64,000 bases of DNA from the NCBI RefSeq assembly GCF_018323985.1, contig NZ_AP024590.1, positions 2,604,001 to 2,668,000 of the forward strand, in the 5' to 3' direction. This DNA is from Enterobacter kobei. GTDB taxonomy: Bacteria; Pseudomonadota; Gammaproteobacteria; Enterobacterales; Enterobacteriaceae. Below are positions 42,445 to 52,067 of the stretch, piece after piece; the stretch's first letter is position 1; the number at the start of each line of letters is the position of its first letter. The notes under the pieces are model-generated. The model ran no database searches. It was not told the DNA's origin and worked only from the letters and a program-made list of their open reading frames with translations. Made by a program: the position numbers and the translations under genes.

Positions 42445-42562
42445 ATGCTTACTTCTCGCGTTGATGACATTCACATCTTTTCTTTGATTCTAACAAAACA
42501 TTAACAGGCAGGCGTCTACTTTTGTTCTAAACTTAGTCGTTGCGAAATCGCAGCCAGGTAAT

Positions 42563-42578
42563 TGTGATCTGTTTCACA
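42563..42578. promoter_or_regulatory. CRP binding site
   Basis: TGTGA-TCTGTT-TCACA is a perfect match to the CRP half-sites with correct 6-nt spacing, about 208 bp upstream of the gapA ATG and 119 bp upstream of msrB. gapA is known to be under CRP control in E. coli; msrB could also be affected. Confidence 0.75.
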
Positions 42579-42714
42579 TATTTATCTCGCATGACCTTTA
42601 AAATTCCAGCCGGCGGCCCCATGTGGGTAGCAGCCCATTGGAAAAGTGAGGCGACTCAGTCGCGCAAAGGTTGTGCACAGGATTGATTTGTCGCAATGAT
42701 TGACACGATTCCGC

Positions 42715-42742
42715 TTGACGCTGCGTAAGGTTTTTGTAATTT
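42715..42742 (+). promoter_or_regulatory. Main gapA sigma-70 promoter (P1)
   Basis: TTGACG (42715-42720), a 16-nt spacer and TAATTT (42737-42742), 43 nt before the ATG. The sequence closely follows the E. coli gapA P1 region as I recall it. Confidence 0.65.
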
Positions 42743-42785
42743 TACAGCCAACCTTTTATTCACTAACAAATAGCTGGTGGAATAT

Positions 42786-43781
<996 letters not shown>

Positions 43782-43806
43782 GTTGAGATGAGAATCTGAT
43801 CCAAAA

Positions 43807-43832
43807 GAGCGACTTCGGTCGCTCTTTTTTTT
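43807..43832 (+). terminator. Rho-independent terminator of gapA
   Basis: GAGCGAC, loop TTCG, GTCGCTC, then eight T: a stable UUCG tetraloop stem with a long T run. yeaD begins 33 nt later, so some read-through may supply yeaD. Confidence 0.92.
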
Positions 43833-43864
43833 GCATTGAAGACAGAGGATTGAGGAATATCATG

Positions 43865-44749
43865 ATGATTACTAAAATTTTTGCTCTTCCGGTCGTTGAC
43901 CAGTTCACCACCGCCCTTTCCCGTCGCGTGCTGGACGATCTGGACCTCATTGTTGTCGATCACCCGCAGGTAAAAGCCTCGTTTGCCCTGCAGGGCGCAC
44001 ATCTGCTCTCCTGGAAACCGGCGGGTGCTGAAGAAGTGCTGTGGCTGAGCGATATTACCCCGTTCAAACATGGCGTGGCGCTGCGCGGCGGTGTGCCGAT
44101 CTGCTGGCCATGGTTTGGCCCGGCGGCAAAAGAAGGCCTGCCGGCACACGGTTTTGCCCGTAACCTGCCGTGGACGCTTAAAGCCCATAACGAAGACGAT
44201 AATGGCGTAGTGCTGACCTTTGAACTGCAAAGCAGCGATGCTACCCGTCAGTACTGGCCGCATGATTTCACGCTGTACGCCCGCTTTAAGCTCGGCAAGA
44301 CCTGTGAAATCGAACTGGAAGCCCACGGCGAATTCGAAACCTTCTCTGCGCTGCACACTTACTTCAATGTTGGCGATATCAGCACAGTAAAAGTCAGCGG
44401 GCTGGGCGATCGTTTCATCGATAAAGTGAACGGCGCGAAAGAAGACGTGCTGGAGGGCGGCGTGCAGACCTTCCCGGACCGAACCGACCGCGTGTACCTG
44501 AATCCGGAAGCGTGCAGCATCATCAATGATGGCGCGTTAAACCGCACCATTGAAGTGATCCACCATCATCACTGTAACGTGGTTGGCTGGAACCCAGGCC
44601 CGGCGCTGTCGGCCAGCATGGGTGATATGCCAGACGACGGCTACAAGACCTTTGTGTGCGTGGAAACCGCCTGCGCCACTAAGGCCCAGAAAGCGACGGA
44701 AGAAAAACCGTCCCGTCTGGCACAGACCATTCGCGTCATTAAACGCTAA
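43865..44749 (+). CDS. yeaD: Hexose-6-phosphate mutarotase YeaD
   Basis: Aldose-1-epimerase-fold enzyme of 294 residues that interconverts anomers of hexose 6-phosphates. Family segments are FALQGAHLLSWKPAG, RGGVPICWPWFGP, AHGFARNLPW (catalytic-type His) and CVETACATK with the conserved Glu near the C-terminus. TGAGGA precedes both candidate starts: ATG 43862 (5 nt away) and ATG 43865 (8 nt away). The second aligns with the E. coli start and gives its length of 294. It sits behind gapA as in E. coli. Confidence 0.94.
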   Translation: MITKIFALPVVDQFTTALSRRVLDDLDLIVVDHPQVKASFALQGAHLLSWKPAGAEEVLWLSDITPFKHGVALRGGVPICWPWFGPAAKEGLPAHGFARNLPWTLKAHNEDDNGVVLTFELQSSDATRQYWPHDFTLYARFKLGKTCEIELEAHGEFETFSALHTYFNVGDISTVKVSGLGDRFIDKVNGAKEDVLEGGVQTFPDRTDRVYLNPEACSIINDGALNRTIEVIHHHHCNVVGWNPGPALSASMGDMPDDGYKTFVCVETACATKAQKATEEKPSRLAQTIRVIKR

Positions 44750-44756
44750 TCAGCTT

Positions 44757-44776
44757 CCCCTCTCCACAGAGAGGGG
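44757..44776. terminator. Hairpin between convergent yeaD and yeaE
   Basis: CCCCTCTC, loop CACA, GAGAGGGG: a perfect 8-bp stem 8 nt after the yeaD stop and 5 nt beyond the yeaE stop. It is shared by both genes; the T tract is weak. Confidence 0.65.
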
Positions 44777-44780
44777 ATAT

Positions 44781-45635
44781 TTACACTACGTCCAGCGGGG
44801 TTTTACGCCCGGGTGCCGGAAACGCCTGATCCAGCAGGGCAATAGCCTCGTCGGACAGCTGAAGCGCCAGCGCAGCGGCATTTTCCTTCACATGATCCAC
44901 GCTTGATGCTTTCGGTATCGCCATGACGCCCGGCTGACGGATCGCCCATGCCAGCAAAACCTGAGCGGGCGTGGCCTGATGCGCATGGGCCACGTCCTGT
45001 ACGGCGCGGCTGTTGAACAGATCATCACGCAGCCGTCCGGCCTGCGCCAGCGGACAGTAGGCCATCACCGGTATTTGCTGCTGCTGACACCAGGGCAGCA
45101 GATTGAATTCGATACCGCGCGATCCCAGATGATAGAGCACCTGATTAGTGGCACAGGCCTTGCCGCCCGTTACGCCGTACAATTCCTGCATATCGTCATA
45201 ATCGAGATTCGACACCCCCCAGCGGCGAATTTTGCCCTGGCGGATCAGCGTTTCCATCGCCTCGACAGTTTTAGCAAGAGAATAATTGCCCCGCCAGTGC
45301 AGCAGATAGAGATCGAGATAATCCGTTTTCAGACGGCGCAGGCTGGCGTCGCAAGCGGCAACGGCTTTTTGTCCGCCGGCATTCCACGGATAGACTTTCG
45401 ACACCAGGAACACCTGCTCCCGGCGGCCCTGTAACGCCTCGCCGACCACCTCTTCCGCACCGCCATCGGCATACATTTCAGCGGTGTCGATCAGCGTCAG
45501 TCCGGCGTCAATGCCTGCGCGCAGAGCAGCGATCTCCTTTTGCCGTTGGCCGGCATTTTCACCCATATACCAGGTGCCCTGTCCGATGGCAGGCAGTGCC
45601 AGTCCATGTTCAAACATCACGGTATTGTCGCTCAT
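44781..45635 (-). CDS. yeaE: Aldo-keto reductase YeaE
   Basis: NADPH-dependent aldo-keto reductase of 284 residues, as in E. coli YeaE, which reduces methylglyoxal and related carbonyls. The tetrad residues are visible: Asp/Tyr in LIDTAEMYADGGAEEV, Lys in FLVSKVYPWNAGG and His in LYLLHWRGNY; the cofactor segment is MAIPKASSVDHVKEN. AGGAGAGC precedes the ATG. It is followed by the shared hairpin with yeaD. Confidence 0.94.
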   Translation of the reverse strand: MSDNTVMFEHGLALPAIGQGTWYMGENAGQRQKEIAALRAGIDAGLTLIDTAEMYADGGAEEVVGEALQGRREQVFLVSKVYPWNAGGQKAVAACDASLRRLKTDYLDLYLLHWRGNYSLAKTVEAMETLIRQGKIRRWGVSNLDYDDMQELYGVTGGKACATNQVLYHLGSRGIEFNLLPWCQQQQIPVMAYCPLAQAGRLRDDLFNSRAVQDVAHAHQATPAQVLLAWAIRQPGVMAIPKASSVDHVKENAAALALQLSDEAIALLDQAFPAPGRKTPLDVV

Positions 45636-45666
45636 GCTCTCCTCCTGTGATTATTATCCCACCCTA

Positions 45667-45692
45667 ATGCAAACAGGGCGCAAGCGCCCTGT
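45667..45692 (-). terminator. Terminator of mipA
   Basis: ACAGGGCG (45673-45680), loop CAAG, CGCCCTGT (45685-45692): a perfect 8-bp stem 35 nt beyond the mipA stop on its strand, followed by TTTGC. Confidence 0.65.
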
Positions 45693-45726
45693 TATTATTC
45701 ACTGCATGTACACTACGATTGCACAA

Positions 45727-46473
45727 TCAGAAGCTGTAGGTAACCCCGGCAGACAGTGCGCCCGCCCAGGATTTATCCACCATCGGGCTGTCTTTCACTT
45801 CGCTGGACAGATGCGTGTAACGGCCCACGCCGTAGACGCTCCAGTCATCAGACAGCTTGTAGCTGGCGCTCAGCTCCAGATACGGGCTCCAGTCGCTGTC
45901 CGGATCGTAACGATCAAGACCACTGCGGCGGGATTCCTTGCCGGAGACACCGTAGTAGTATTCATTCATGTTTTCGCTGCTCCACTCAACCCCGATACCC
46001 GGCGTTAACGTCAGGCCGCCGTTGGTGTAGCGATAGAGCCATGCCAGATCCCAGGAGATACCGTTGCTGTTATCCAGGGTATCGCCTGCCAGACTGGTGC
46101 GCAGGAAGCCATACTGCGTGTTATGCACGTAAGACAGACCCGCCATCAGCGTTGCTTTACGTTTATCAAGCTGACGCAGCTGCCAGTTGTCGCTGTCTTT
46201 TGGTTTGAACTCAAACGGGGAGTAATAGGCGGTAACAGAGAGTTTATCGCTCTCATCGTTCCACAGGTAATAGCCGCCGCCCAGACCGCGGAACCAGAAA
46301 TCATCCCCTTCATAGGTGATAACCGGAACCGGAACCACTTTGCGGTCGTAGTCCTTATACGGCGTTTCAAGGACACCAACACCGGCACCTACCGAGAACT
46401 TATTATCAGCCAGGGCTGAAGTGGCTGTGATGGCGGTCAGAACGCCCAGCGCCAGAACTTTGAATTTGGTCAC
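45727..46473 (-). CDS. mipA: MltA-interacting protein MipA
   Basis: Outer-membrane scaffold protein of 248 residues, the length of E. coli MipA, which bridges the lytic transglycosylase MltA and PBP1B. Signal peptide TKFKVLALGVLTAITATSA with cleavage after ALA; the mature part is OmpV/MipA family beta-barrel (KFSVGAGVGVLETPYKDYD; WFRGLGGGYYLWNDE; C-terminal GVTYSF). The start is GTG at 46473, with AAGGA only 2 nt upstream, an unusually short spacing. It is divergent from yeaG. Confidence 0.94.
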   Translation of the reverse strand: MTKFKVLALGVLTAITATSALADNKFSVGAGVGVLETPYKDYDRKVVPVPVITYEGDDFWFRGLGGGYYLWNDESDKLSVTAYYSPFEFKPKDSDNWQLRQLDKRKATLMAGLSYVHNTQYGFLRTSLAGDTLDNSNGISWDLAWLYRYTNGGLTLTPGIGVEWSSENMNEYYYGVSGKESRRSGLDRYDPDSDWSPYLELSASYKLSDDWSVYGVGRYTHLSSEVKDSPMVDKSWAGALSAGVTYSF

Positions 46474-46906
46474 AATCCTTTCTTTCCTATCGTCAAATAA
46501 TGGGGCCAATGAAGTGTAACTGCCCGCGCCATGCTTCCCAAATTTTTTTACCCGAATATTACAAAACTAAACACATCATCTTGCGGTCTCAAAATGACAG
46601 TGCGCTGACAGCGACATGACGCTGCGATGAAGCGCTGGTGCGGGCTTTACGACGAATTTGAAAAACATCAGATGAGTTATTGATAAGTCATTGAAATTGG
46701 TTTGCGGTGGCATGCAAGTTTTGCAAATGCCATCTACGCTTAATTTTAAGAAGGTGTATCGCGAGCACGCGAGCGCCGGGCGTCCTGTCACCTGGCCGCG
46801 GGTTGCTGATACTCATCAGCAACGTTCAACCTACCTCTTCCGGGAGCCTCCACTATTCATACGAACGGCTCTTAACCTGTGCTAAAAAACGAAAGGACGG
46901 CATGCC
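46474..46906. other. mipA-yeaG divergent control region
   Basis: 433 bp without a supported gene. It holds a perfect hairpin in the yeaG leader (GTTGCTGAT 46802-46810, loop ACTC, ATCAGCAAC 46815-46823), 84 nt before the yeaG ATG, and a sigma-54-like sequence with wrong spacing at 46708-46725. The mipA promoter should lie between 46480 and 46560 but was not fixed. Confidence 0.5.
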
Positions 46907-48841
46907 ATGAATATATTCGATCACTATCGCCAGCGATATGAAGCTGCCAAGGACGAAGAGTTCACACTGCAGGAGTTTCTTTCCATATGTCGGCAGGATC
47001 GCAGCGCCTATGCCAATGCGGCAGAACGTCTGTTGATGGCCATCGGCGAGCCCGTGATGGTGGATACTGCGCTGGAGCCACGGCTTTCCCGTCTGTTTTC
47101 GAACAGGGTAATTGGACGCTACCCCGCCTTTGAAGAGTTCTATGGCATGGAAGAGGCCATCGAACAAATCGTTTCTTATCTCAAACACGCCGCTCAAGGG
47201 CTGGAAGAGAAGAAACAGATCCTTTATTTACTCGGCCCGGTGGGTGGCGGTAAATCGTCGCTGGCCGAGCGCCTGAAATCCTTAATGCAGCGCGTCCCTA
47301 TTTACGTGCTGAGCGCCAACGGCGAGCGCAGCCCGGTCAACGACCATCCGCTGTGTCTGTTTAATCCGCAGGAAGACGCGCAAATTCTGGAAAAAGAGTA
47401 CAACGTACCGCGGCGTTATCTGGGCACCATTATGTCGCCGTGGGCGGCGAAGCGGCTGCACGAGTTTGGCGGCGACATCACCAAATTCCGCGTCGTTAAA
47501 GTCTGGCCGTCAATTCTGGAGCAGATCGCCATTGCCAAAACCGAGCCTGGGGATGAAAACAACCAGGATATCTCGGCGCTGGTGGGTAAAGTCGATATTC
47601 GTAAACTGGAAAACCACGCGCAGAACGATCCGGATGCGTACGGCTATTCCGGCGCACTGTGCCGGGCCAACCAGGGCGTAATGGAATTCGTCGAGATGTT
47701 TAAAGCGCCGATCAAGGTGCTGCATCCCCTGCTGACAGCAACCCAGGAAGGCAACTACAACGGGACCGAGGGCATCTCCGCCCTGCCGTTTAACGGCATT
47801 ATTCTTGCGCACTCGAATGAATCCGAATGGGTGACGTTCCGCAACAACAAGAATAACGAAGCTTTCCTCGACCGTGTCTATATCGTGAAGGTGCCGTATT
47901 GCCTGCGTATCTCGGAAGAGATGAAAATCTACGAGAAACTGCTCAACCACAGCGAGCTGACGCATGCCCCTTGCGCGCCGGGCACGCTGGAAACGCTGTC
48001 GCGCTTCTCCATCCTCTCGCGCCTGAAAGAGCCGGAAAACTCCAGCATCTATTCAAAAATGCGCGTCTATGACGGCGAAAGCCTGAAAGACACCGATCCG
48101 AAAGCGAAATCCTACCAGGAGTATCGTGACTACGCGGGCGTGGACGAAGGCATGAACGGTCTGTCGACACGTTTTGCCTTCAAAATTTTGTCCCGCGTCT
48201 TCAACTTCGATCATACCGAAGTGGCCGCCAACCCGGTGCACCTGTTCTATGTGCTGGAGCAGCAGATCGAGCGCGAGCAGTTCCCGCAGGAGCAGGCCGA
48301 GCGCTATCTGGAGTTCCTCAAAGGCTATCTGATCCCGAAATACGCCGAATTTATCGGTAAAGAGATCCAGACCGCCTATCTGGAATCCTATTCGGAATAC
48401 GGGCAGAACATTTTCGACCGTTACGTCACCTATGCCGACTTCTGGATCCAGGATCAGGAATACCGCGATCCGGATACCGGACAGCTGTTCGATCGTGAAT
48501 CGCTGAACGCCGAACTGGAAAAAATCGAGAAGCCTGCCGGGATCAGCAACCCGAAAGACTTCCGTAACGAGATCGTTAACTTTGTGCTGCGCGCCCGGGC
48601 AAATATCAGTGGCCGTAACCCGAACTGGACCAGCTACGAGAAACTGCGCACGGTGATCGAGAAGAAAATGTTCTCGAATACCGAAGAGCTGTTGCCGGTG
48701 ATCTCCTTTAACGCCAAAACCTCAACCGACGAGCAGAAGAAACACGACGATTTTGTCGATCGCATGATGGAAAAAGGCTATACCCGTAAGCAGGTTCGTC
48801 TGCTGTGCGAATGGTATCTGCGCGTGCGTAAATCGTCGTAA
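46907..48841 (+). CDS. yeaG: PrkA-type serine kinase YeaG
   Basis: A 644-residue protein of the PrkA family (E. coli YeaG 644): an AAA-type ATPase domain at the N-terminus with Walker A GPVGGGKSS (residues 110-118) and a C-terminal PrkA domain distantly related to protein kinases. E. coli YeaG is a stationary-phase and nitrogen-starvation kinase that acts with YeaH and affects RpoS-dependent phenotypes. The ATG follows AAAGGACGGCATGCC. yeaH lies 110 bp downstream with a hairpin and REP unit between. Confidence 0.96.
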   Translation: MNIFDHYRQRYEAAKDEEFTLQEFLSICRQDRSAYANAAERLLMAIGEPVMVDTALEPRLSRLFSNRVIGRYPAFEEFYGMEEAIEQIVSYLKHAAQGLEEKKQILYLLGPVGGGKSSLAERLKSLMQRVPIYVLSANGERSPVNDHPLCLFNPQEDAQILEKEYNVPRRYLGTIMSPWAAKRLHEFGGDITKFRVVKVWPSILEQIAIAKTEPGDENNQDISALVGKVDIRKLENHAQNDPDAYGYSGALCRANQGVMEFVEMFKAPIKVLHPLLTATQEGNYNGTEGISALPFNGIILAHSNESEWVTFRNNKNNEAFLDRVYIVKVPYCLRISEEMKIYEKLLNHSELTHAPCAPGTLETLSRFSILSRLKEPENSSIYSKMRVYDGESLKDTDPKAKSYQEYRDYAGVDEGMNGLSTRFAFKILSRVFNFDHTEVAANPVHLFYVLEQQIEREQFPQEQAERYLEFLKGYLIPKYAEFIGKEIQTAYLESYSEYGQNIFDRYVTYADFWIQDQEYRDPDTGQLFDRESLNAELEKIEKPAGISNPKDFRNEIVNFVLRARANISGRNPNWTSYEKLRTVIEKKMFSNTEELLPVISFNAKTSTDEQKKHDDFVDRMMEKGYTRKQVRLLCEWYLRVRKSS

Positions 48842-48845
48842 ACCC

Positions 48846-48914
48846 TGCCCGGCTCGCGCCGGGCATAAAATAATACTCCGTAGGCCGGGTGAGCGTCAGC
48901 GCCGCCCGGCACCT
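48846..48914. repeat. Hairpin and REP unit in the yeaG-yeaH gap
   Basis: TGCCCGGC, loop TCGC, GCCGGGCA (48846-48865) is followed by a REP palindrome beginning GTAGGCCGGGTGAGCGTCAG (48880-48914). Such stems within an operon often stabilise or uncouple mRNA segments. Confidence 0.65.
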
Positions 48915-48950
48915 ACAGATCCTGCGAACAGTTGGCAGTACGGAGGGCGT

Positions 48951-50234
48951 ATGACCTGGTTTATAGACCGGCGTCTTAACGGCAAAAACAAGAGCACGGT
49001 GAACCGCCAGCGCTTCTTGCGCCGTTATAAATCGCAAATCAAGCAGTCGATTTCCGGGGCCATTAATAAGCGCTCGGTAACCGACGTGGAGAGCGGCGAG
49101 TCCGTTTCTATTCCGTCTGAAGATATCAACGAACCGATGTTTCATCAGGGTCGCGGTGGCCTGCGCAACCGCGTTCACCCCGGCAACGACCATTTCGTCC
49201 AGAATGACCGCATCGAACGCCCGCAAGGTGGCGGCGGCGGGGGCGGCAGCGGCCAGGGTCAGGCCAGCCAGGACGGTGAAGGCCAGGACGAGTTCGTCTT
49301 TCAGATCTCGAAAGATGAATACCTCGATCTGTTGTTTGAAGATCTGGCGCTGCCGAACCTGAAACAGAATCAGCAGCGTCAGCTTACCGAATACAAAACC
49401 CACCGCGCGGGTTACACCGCGAACGGCGTACCTGCGAATATCAGCGTGGTGCGTTCGCTGCAAAACTCGCTGGCCCGCCGCACAGCAATGACCGCCGGTA
49501 AGCGCCGCCAGTTGCGCGAGCTGGAGGAAAATCTGGAACAGGTGGCAAACAGCGAACCGGCGCAGCTGCTTGAAGAGGAACAATTGCGCCGCGAGATCGC
49601 CGAGCTGCGGGCGAAAATCGAACGCGTGCCTTTTATCGATACGTTTGACTTACGTTACCGGAATTATGAGAAGCGTCCGGAACCGTCCAGCCAGGCGGTG
49701 ATGTTCTGTCTGATGGACGTGTCAGGCTCGATGGATCAGGCCACTAAAGACATGGCGAAGCGTTTTTATATCCTGCTCTATTTGTTCCTTTCCAGGACGT
49801 ATAAAAACGTGGACGTGGTCTACATTCGCCACCATACGCAGGCCAAAGAGGTGGATGAGCACGAGTTCTTCTACTCGCAGGAAACCGGCGGCACCATCGT
49901 TTCCAGTGCGCTGAAGTTAATGGATGAAGTGGTGAAGGAGCGTTACGATCCGGCCCAGTGGAACATTTATGCTGCCCAGGCCTCGGACGGGGACAACTGG
50001 GCCGATGACTCCCCGCTGTGTCACGAAATTCTGGCGAAGAAAATCCTGCCGGTAGTGCGTTATTACAGTTATATCGAGATCACGCGCCGTGCTCATCAGA
50101 CCTTGTGGCGCGAATATGAGCATTTACAGGCGAGCTTTGATAACTTCGCCATCCAGCATATTCGCGATCAGGATGATATATATCCGGTGTTCCGCGAGCT
50201 GTTCCACAAGCAGGCCAGCGACGCGCATAACTAA
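48951..50234 (+). CDS. yeaH: YeaH, DUF444 von Willebrand A protein
   Basis: A 427-residue partner of YeaG (E. coli 427). The N-terminus is basic and low-complexity, with a Gly-rich stretch at about 88-105 (GGGGGGGSGQGQ); a charged coiled-coil-like segment follows (about 180-225). The C-terminal half is a vWA-like domain with a MIDAS motif DVSGSMDQ starting at Asp256. PrkA/DUF444/SpoVR genes are a known stationary-phase set; the SpoVR homologue is not in this window. GGAGG precedes the ATG. Confidence 0.95.
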   Translation: MTWFIDRRLNGKNKSTVNRQRFLRRYKSQIKQSISGAINKRSVTDVESGESVSIPSEDINEPMFHQGRGGLRNRVHPGNDHFVQNDRIERPQGGGGGGGSGQGQASQDGEGQDEFVFQISKDEYLDLLFEDLALPNLKQNQQRQLTEYKTHRAGYTANGVPANISVVRSLQNSLARRTAMTAGKRRQLRELEENLEQVANSEPAQLLEEEQLRREIAELRAKIERVPFIDTFDLRYRNYEKRPEPSSQAVMFCLMDVSGSMDQATKDMAKRFYILLYLFLSRTYKNVDVVYIRHHTQAKEVDEHEFFYSQETGGTIVSSALKLMDEVVKERYDPAQWNIYAAQASDGDNWADDSPLCHEILAKKILPVVRYYSYIEITRRAHQTLWREYEHLQASFDNFAIQHIRDQDDIYPVFRELFHKQASDAHN

Positions 50235-50296
50235 TACTGTGAGATCGGCCAGCGTTCAGGAGCGTTGGCTGATTTTATTTCTTCCATTTCTTACGT

Positions 50297-50404
50297 TCAG
50301 CCAGTCGTTCTTTCCAGAACCAGCACTGACGCCACCAGCACCATAATAATGGCTAAAAAAGAAGACGTGATAATCAGCGTTTCCATTAGCATAGGATCGT
50401 GCAT
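50297..50404 (-). CDS. yoaI: Small membrane protein YoaI
   Basis: A 35-residue single-pass membrane peptide starting MHDPMLMETLIITSSFLAI and ending VLERTTG. E. coli YoaI is 34 residues with the same layout (ETLIITSSF core, hydrophobic segment, ERT end). The gene is too short for routine calling but is supported by the homology, by AGGTG upstream of the ATG and by a PhoB-type promoter. It is convergent with yeaH and divergent from the transporter gene. Confidence 0.85.
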   Translation of the reverse strand: MHDPMLMETLIITSSFLAIIMVLVASVLVLERTTG

Positions 50405-50717
50405 TGCCACACCTGTCGCTTGACGGACGATGCGCCATTATGAACAACCCCGCATGACACATTTATGACGCTTTCGCGTTATTTCCATGAATAATTATCC
50501 GCTGAAACGATTCCTGTGCGATGTTATTTCACCCTTCCAGGATATGGACGAAAAGGGGTGGAAATATGCAAATTACAGGCATTATTGTTACCGGTATCAC
50601 GAAAATGCGTTTCCATAACCCCATTAGTAAATCTCGCAATTGTTAAGCCTGACGACATGCATCAACAATAGTCTCTGAACTATCGACAAAATAACCTTAC
50701 AGAGACAGGTGAATAAG
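50405..50717. other. yoaI-transporter divergent region
   Basis: Besides the Pho promoter (50437-50471) this 313-bp stretch has an A/T-rich right half, where the transporter promoter must lie, and a possible 26-codon ORF at 50566-50646 opening MQITGIIVTGITK behind GGGGTGG. That ORF has no recognised relative and I do not call it a gene. Confidence 0.4.
50437..50471 (-). promoter_or_regulatory. PhoB-type promoter of yoaI
   Basis: On the yoaI strand two 7-bp repeats GCGTCAT and GTGTCAT are separated by AAAT (50454-50471), giving the 11-bp period of a Pho box (CTGTCAT repeats). An 11-nt gap then leads to CATAAT (50437-50442), the spacing expected when PhoB replaces the -35 element. E. coli yoaI has been described as a PhoB target. 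Confidence 0.75.
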
Positions 50718-52052
50718 ATGCAGGAAAAGATCACCCGTAAAGAAAAAATAAGTTATGGTCTCGGCGATATGGCCAGCCATGTCGGGCTGGATAATGTCAT
50801 TATATTTCTCACGTTTTATTATACGGATGTGGTTGGCTTACCGGCGGCTTTTGTCGGGACGATGTTTTTACTGGCGCGTACAGCGGATGCGATTATCGAT
50901 CCGGCGATGGGTTATCTTGCCGACCGTACCCGTACCCGCTGGGGCAAATTCCGGCCCTGGATGCTGTGGCTGGCCCTGCCCTTTGGTGCCAGCTGCCTGC
51001 TGACCTATGCGGTGCCGGAATCTCTGAGCTTATCCGGGAAGATGATCTTTGCCTCCGTCACCTATACCTTCATGATGCTGATGTATACCGCCATTAATAT
51101 TCCCTATTGCTCCATGGGGGCGGTGATCACCCCAAATAACGAAGAACGTATTTCATTGCAGTCGTACCGTTTCTTTTTAGCCACCCTCGGCGGTGCGATG
51201 TCGACTTTCTTTATGATGCCGCTGGCAGAATATATTGGCGGCGATGACAAATTGCTCGGCTACCGTGCGGCGATGGGGATTATGGCCGTGGCAGCCGTGA
51301 TCATGTTCTGGATCTGTTTTGCTAATACCCGCGAACGTATTAATGCCCCCGCCACGCATAATAATTACCTTGCGGAATTACGTGACTTATTAAAAAACGA
51401 TCAGTGGCGAATTGTCGCGGTGCTGGTACTCACTAATATCGGTTTTGGCGTCGTTCGTCTGGGCGCAATGATGTATTTCGTCACCTATTATCTTGGCAGC
51501 GCCAGCTATTTCATGTGGATGTTAGGGGCGCATATCCTCGGTAAAGCGGCAGGTAGCGCGCTGGCGAAACGCCTGACGCGCAACTTCAGCAAAGTACAGA
51601 TGTTTGGTTACTGCGCGGTGCTGGCGGGCGTGCTGAGTATTGCGCTGTTCTTCGCACCGAAATCCATCTTTGTGCTGGTGCCGCTGACCTTTATCGTCTC
51701 CACCCTTTATCAGTCCACCACCACCCTGATGTGGGTGATGATGGCGGACGTCGCCGACTACGGCGAATGGTTGCAGGGCAAACGCATGGACGGCGTGATC
51801 TTCTCCACCTTCCTCGCAGTGCTGAAACTCGGCATGGCGATCAGCGGCGCTATCGTGGGCTGGACGCTCGGCTTTAGCGGCTACGTCGCCAACGCCCCGA
51901 CGCAGAACAGCACCGCCATGTACTGCATTGTCGCGCTCTTTACCGTGGTGCCGGGCGTTCTCTCCCTGTGCGCCTTCGCCATGCTGCGCTGGTACAAACT
52001 CGACGACAACACCATGAAATCCATTCATTTAGCTAAACAAACGGCTGCGTAA
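50718..52052 (+). CDS. GPH-family glycoside:cation symporter
   Basis: A 444-residue, 12-helix inner-membrane transporter of the glycoside-pentoside-hexuronide family (MelB, YicJ, XylP relatives). The N-terminal signature ISYGLGDMASHVGLDNVIIF and the loop motif DPAMGYLADRTRTRWGKFRPW are typical; DVADYGEWLQGKRMDGVIFS in the second half is the YicJ-like counterpart. ATG 50718 is preferred over an in-frame GTG three codons upstream because AGACAGG lies 8 nt before it. The GH31 gene follows after 15 nt, so the pair probably imports and hydrolyses an alpha-linked oligosaccharide. The substrate is unknown. Confidence 0.9.
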   Translation: MQEKITRKEKISYGLGDMASHVGLDNVIIFLTFYYTDVVGLPAAFVGTMFLLARTADAIIDPAMGYLADRTRTRWGKFRPWMLWLALPFGASCLLTYAVPESLSLSGKMIFASVTYTFMMLMYTAINIPYCSMGAVITPNNEERISLQSYRFFLATLGGAMSTFFMMPLAEYIGGDDKLLGYRAAMGIMAVAAVIMFWICFANTRERINAPATHNNYLAELRDLLKNDQWRIVAVLVLTNIGFGVVRLGAMMYFVTYYLGSASYFMWMLGAHILGKAAGSALAKRLTRNFSKVQMFGYCAVLAGVLSIALFFAPKSIFVLVPLTFIVSTLYQSTTTLMWVMMADVADYGEWLQGKRMDGVIFSTFLAVLKLGMAISGAIVGWTLGFSGYVANAPTQNSTAMYCIVALFTVVPGVLSLCAFAMLRWYKLDDNTMKSIHLAKQTAA

Positions 52053-52067
52053 AAGGACGTATTATTT

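Larger units (their letters stand above)
42445..42785. other. msrB-gapA divergent control region
   Basis: About 340 bp without a gene. It contains the CRP-like site at 42563-42578 and the gapA promoter at 42715-42742, plus an A/T-rich segment 42480-42510 next to msrB. No further operator was recognised. Confidence 0.6.

Noticed and set aside
46708..46725. Sigma-54-like sequence TGGCATGCAAGTTTTGCA upstream of yeaG
   Set aside because: The GG-GC distance is 12 nt, not the strict 10 nt required for sigma-54 promoters, even though yeaGH is known to respond to nitrogen limitation.
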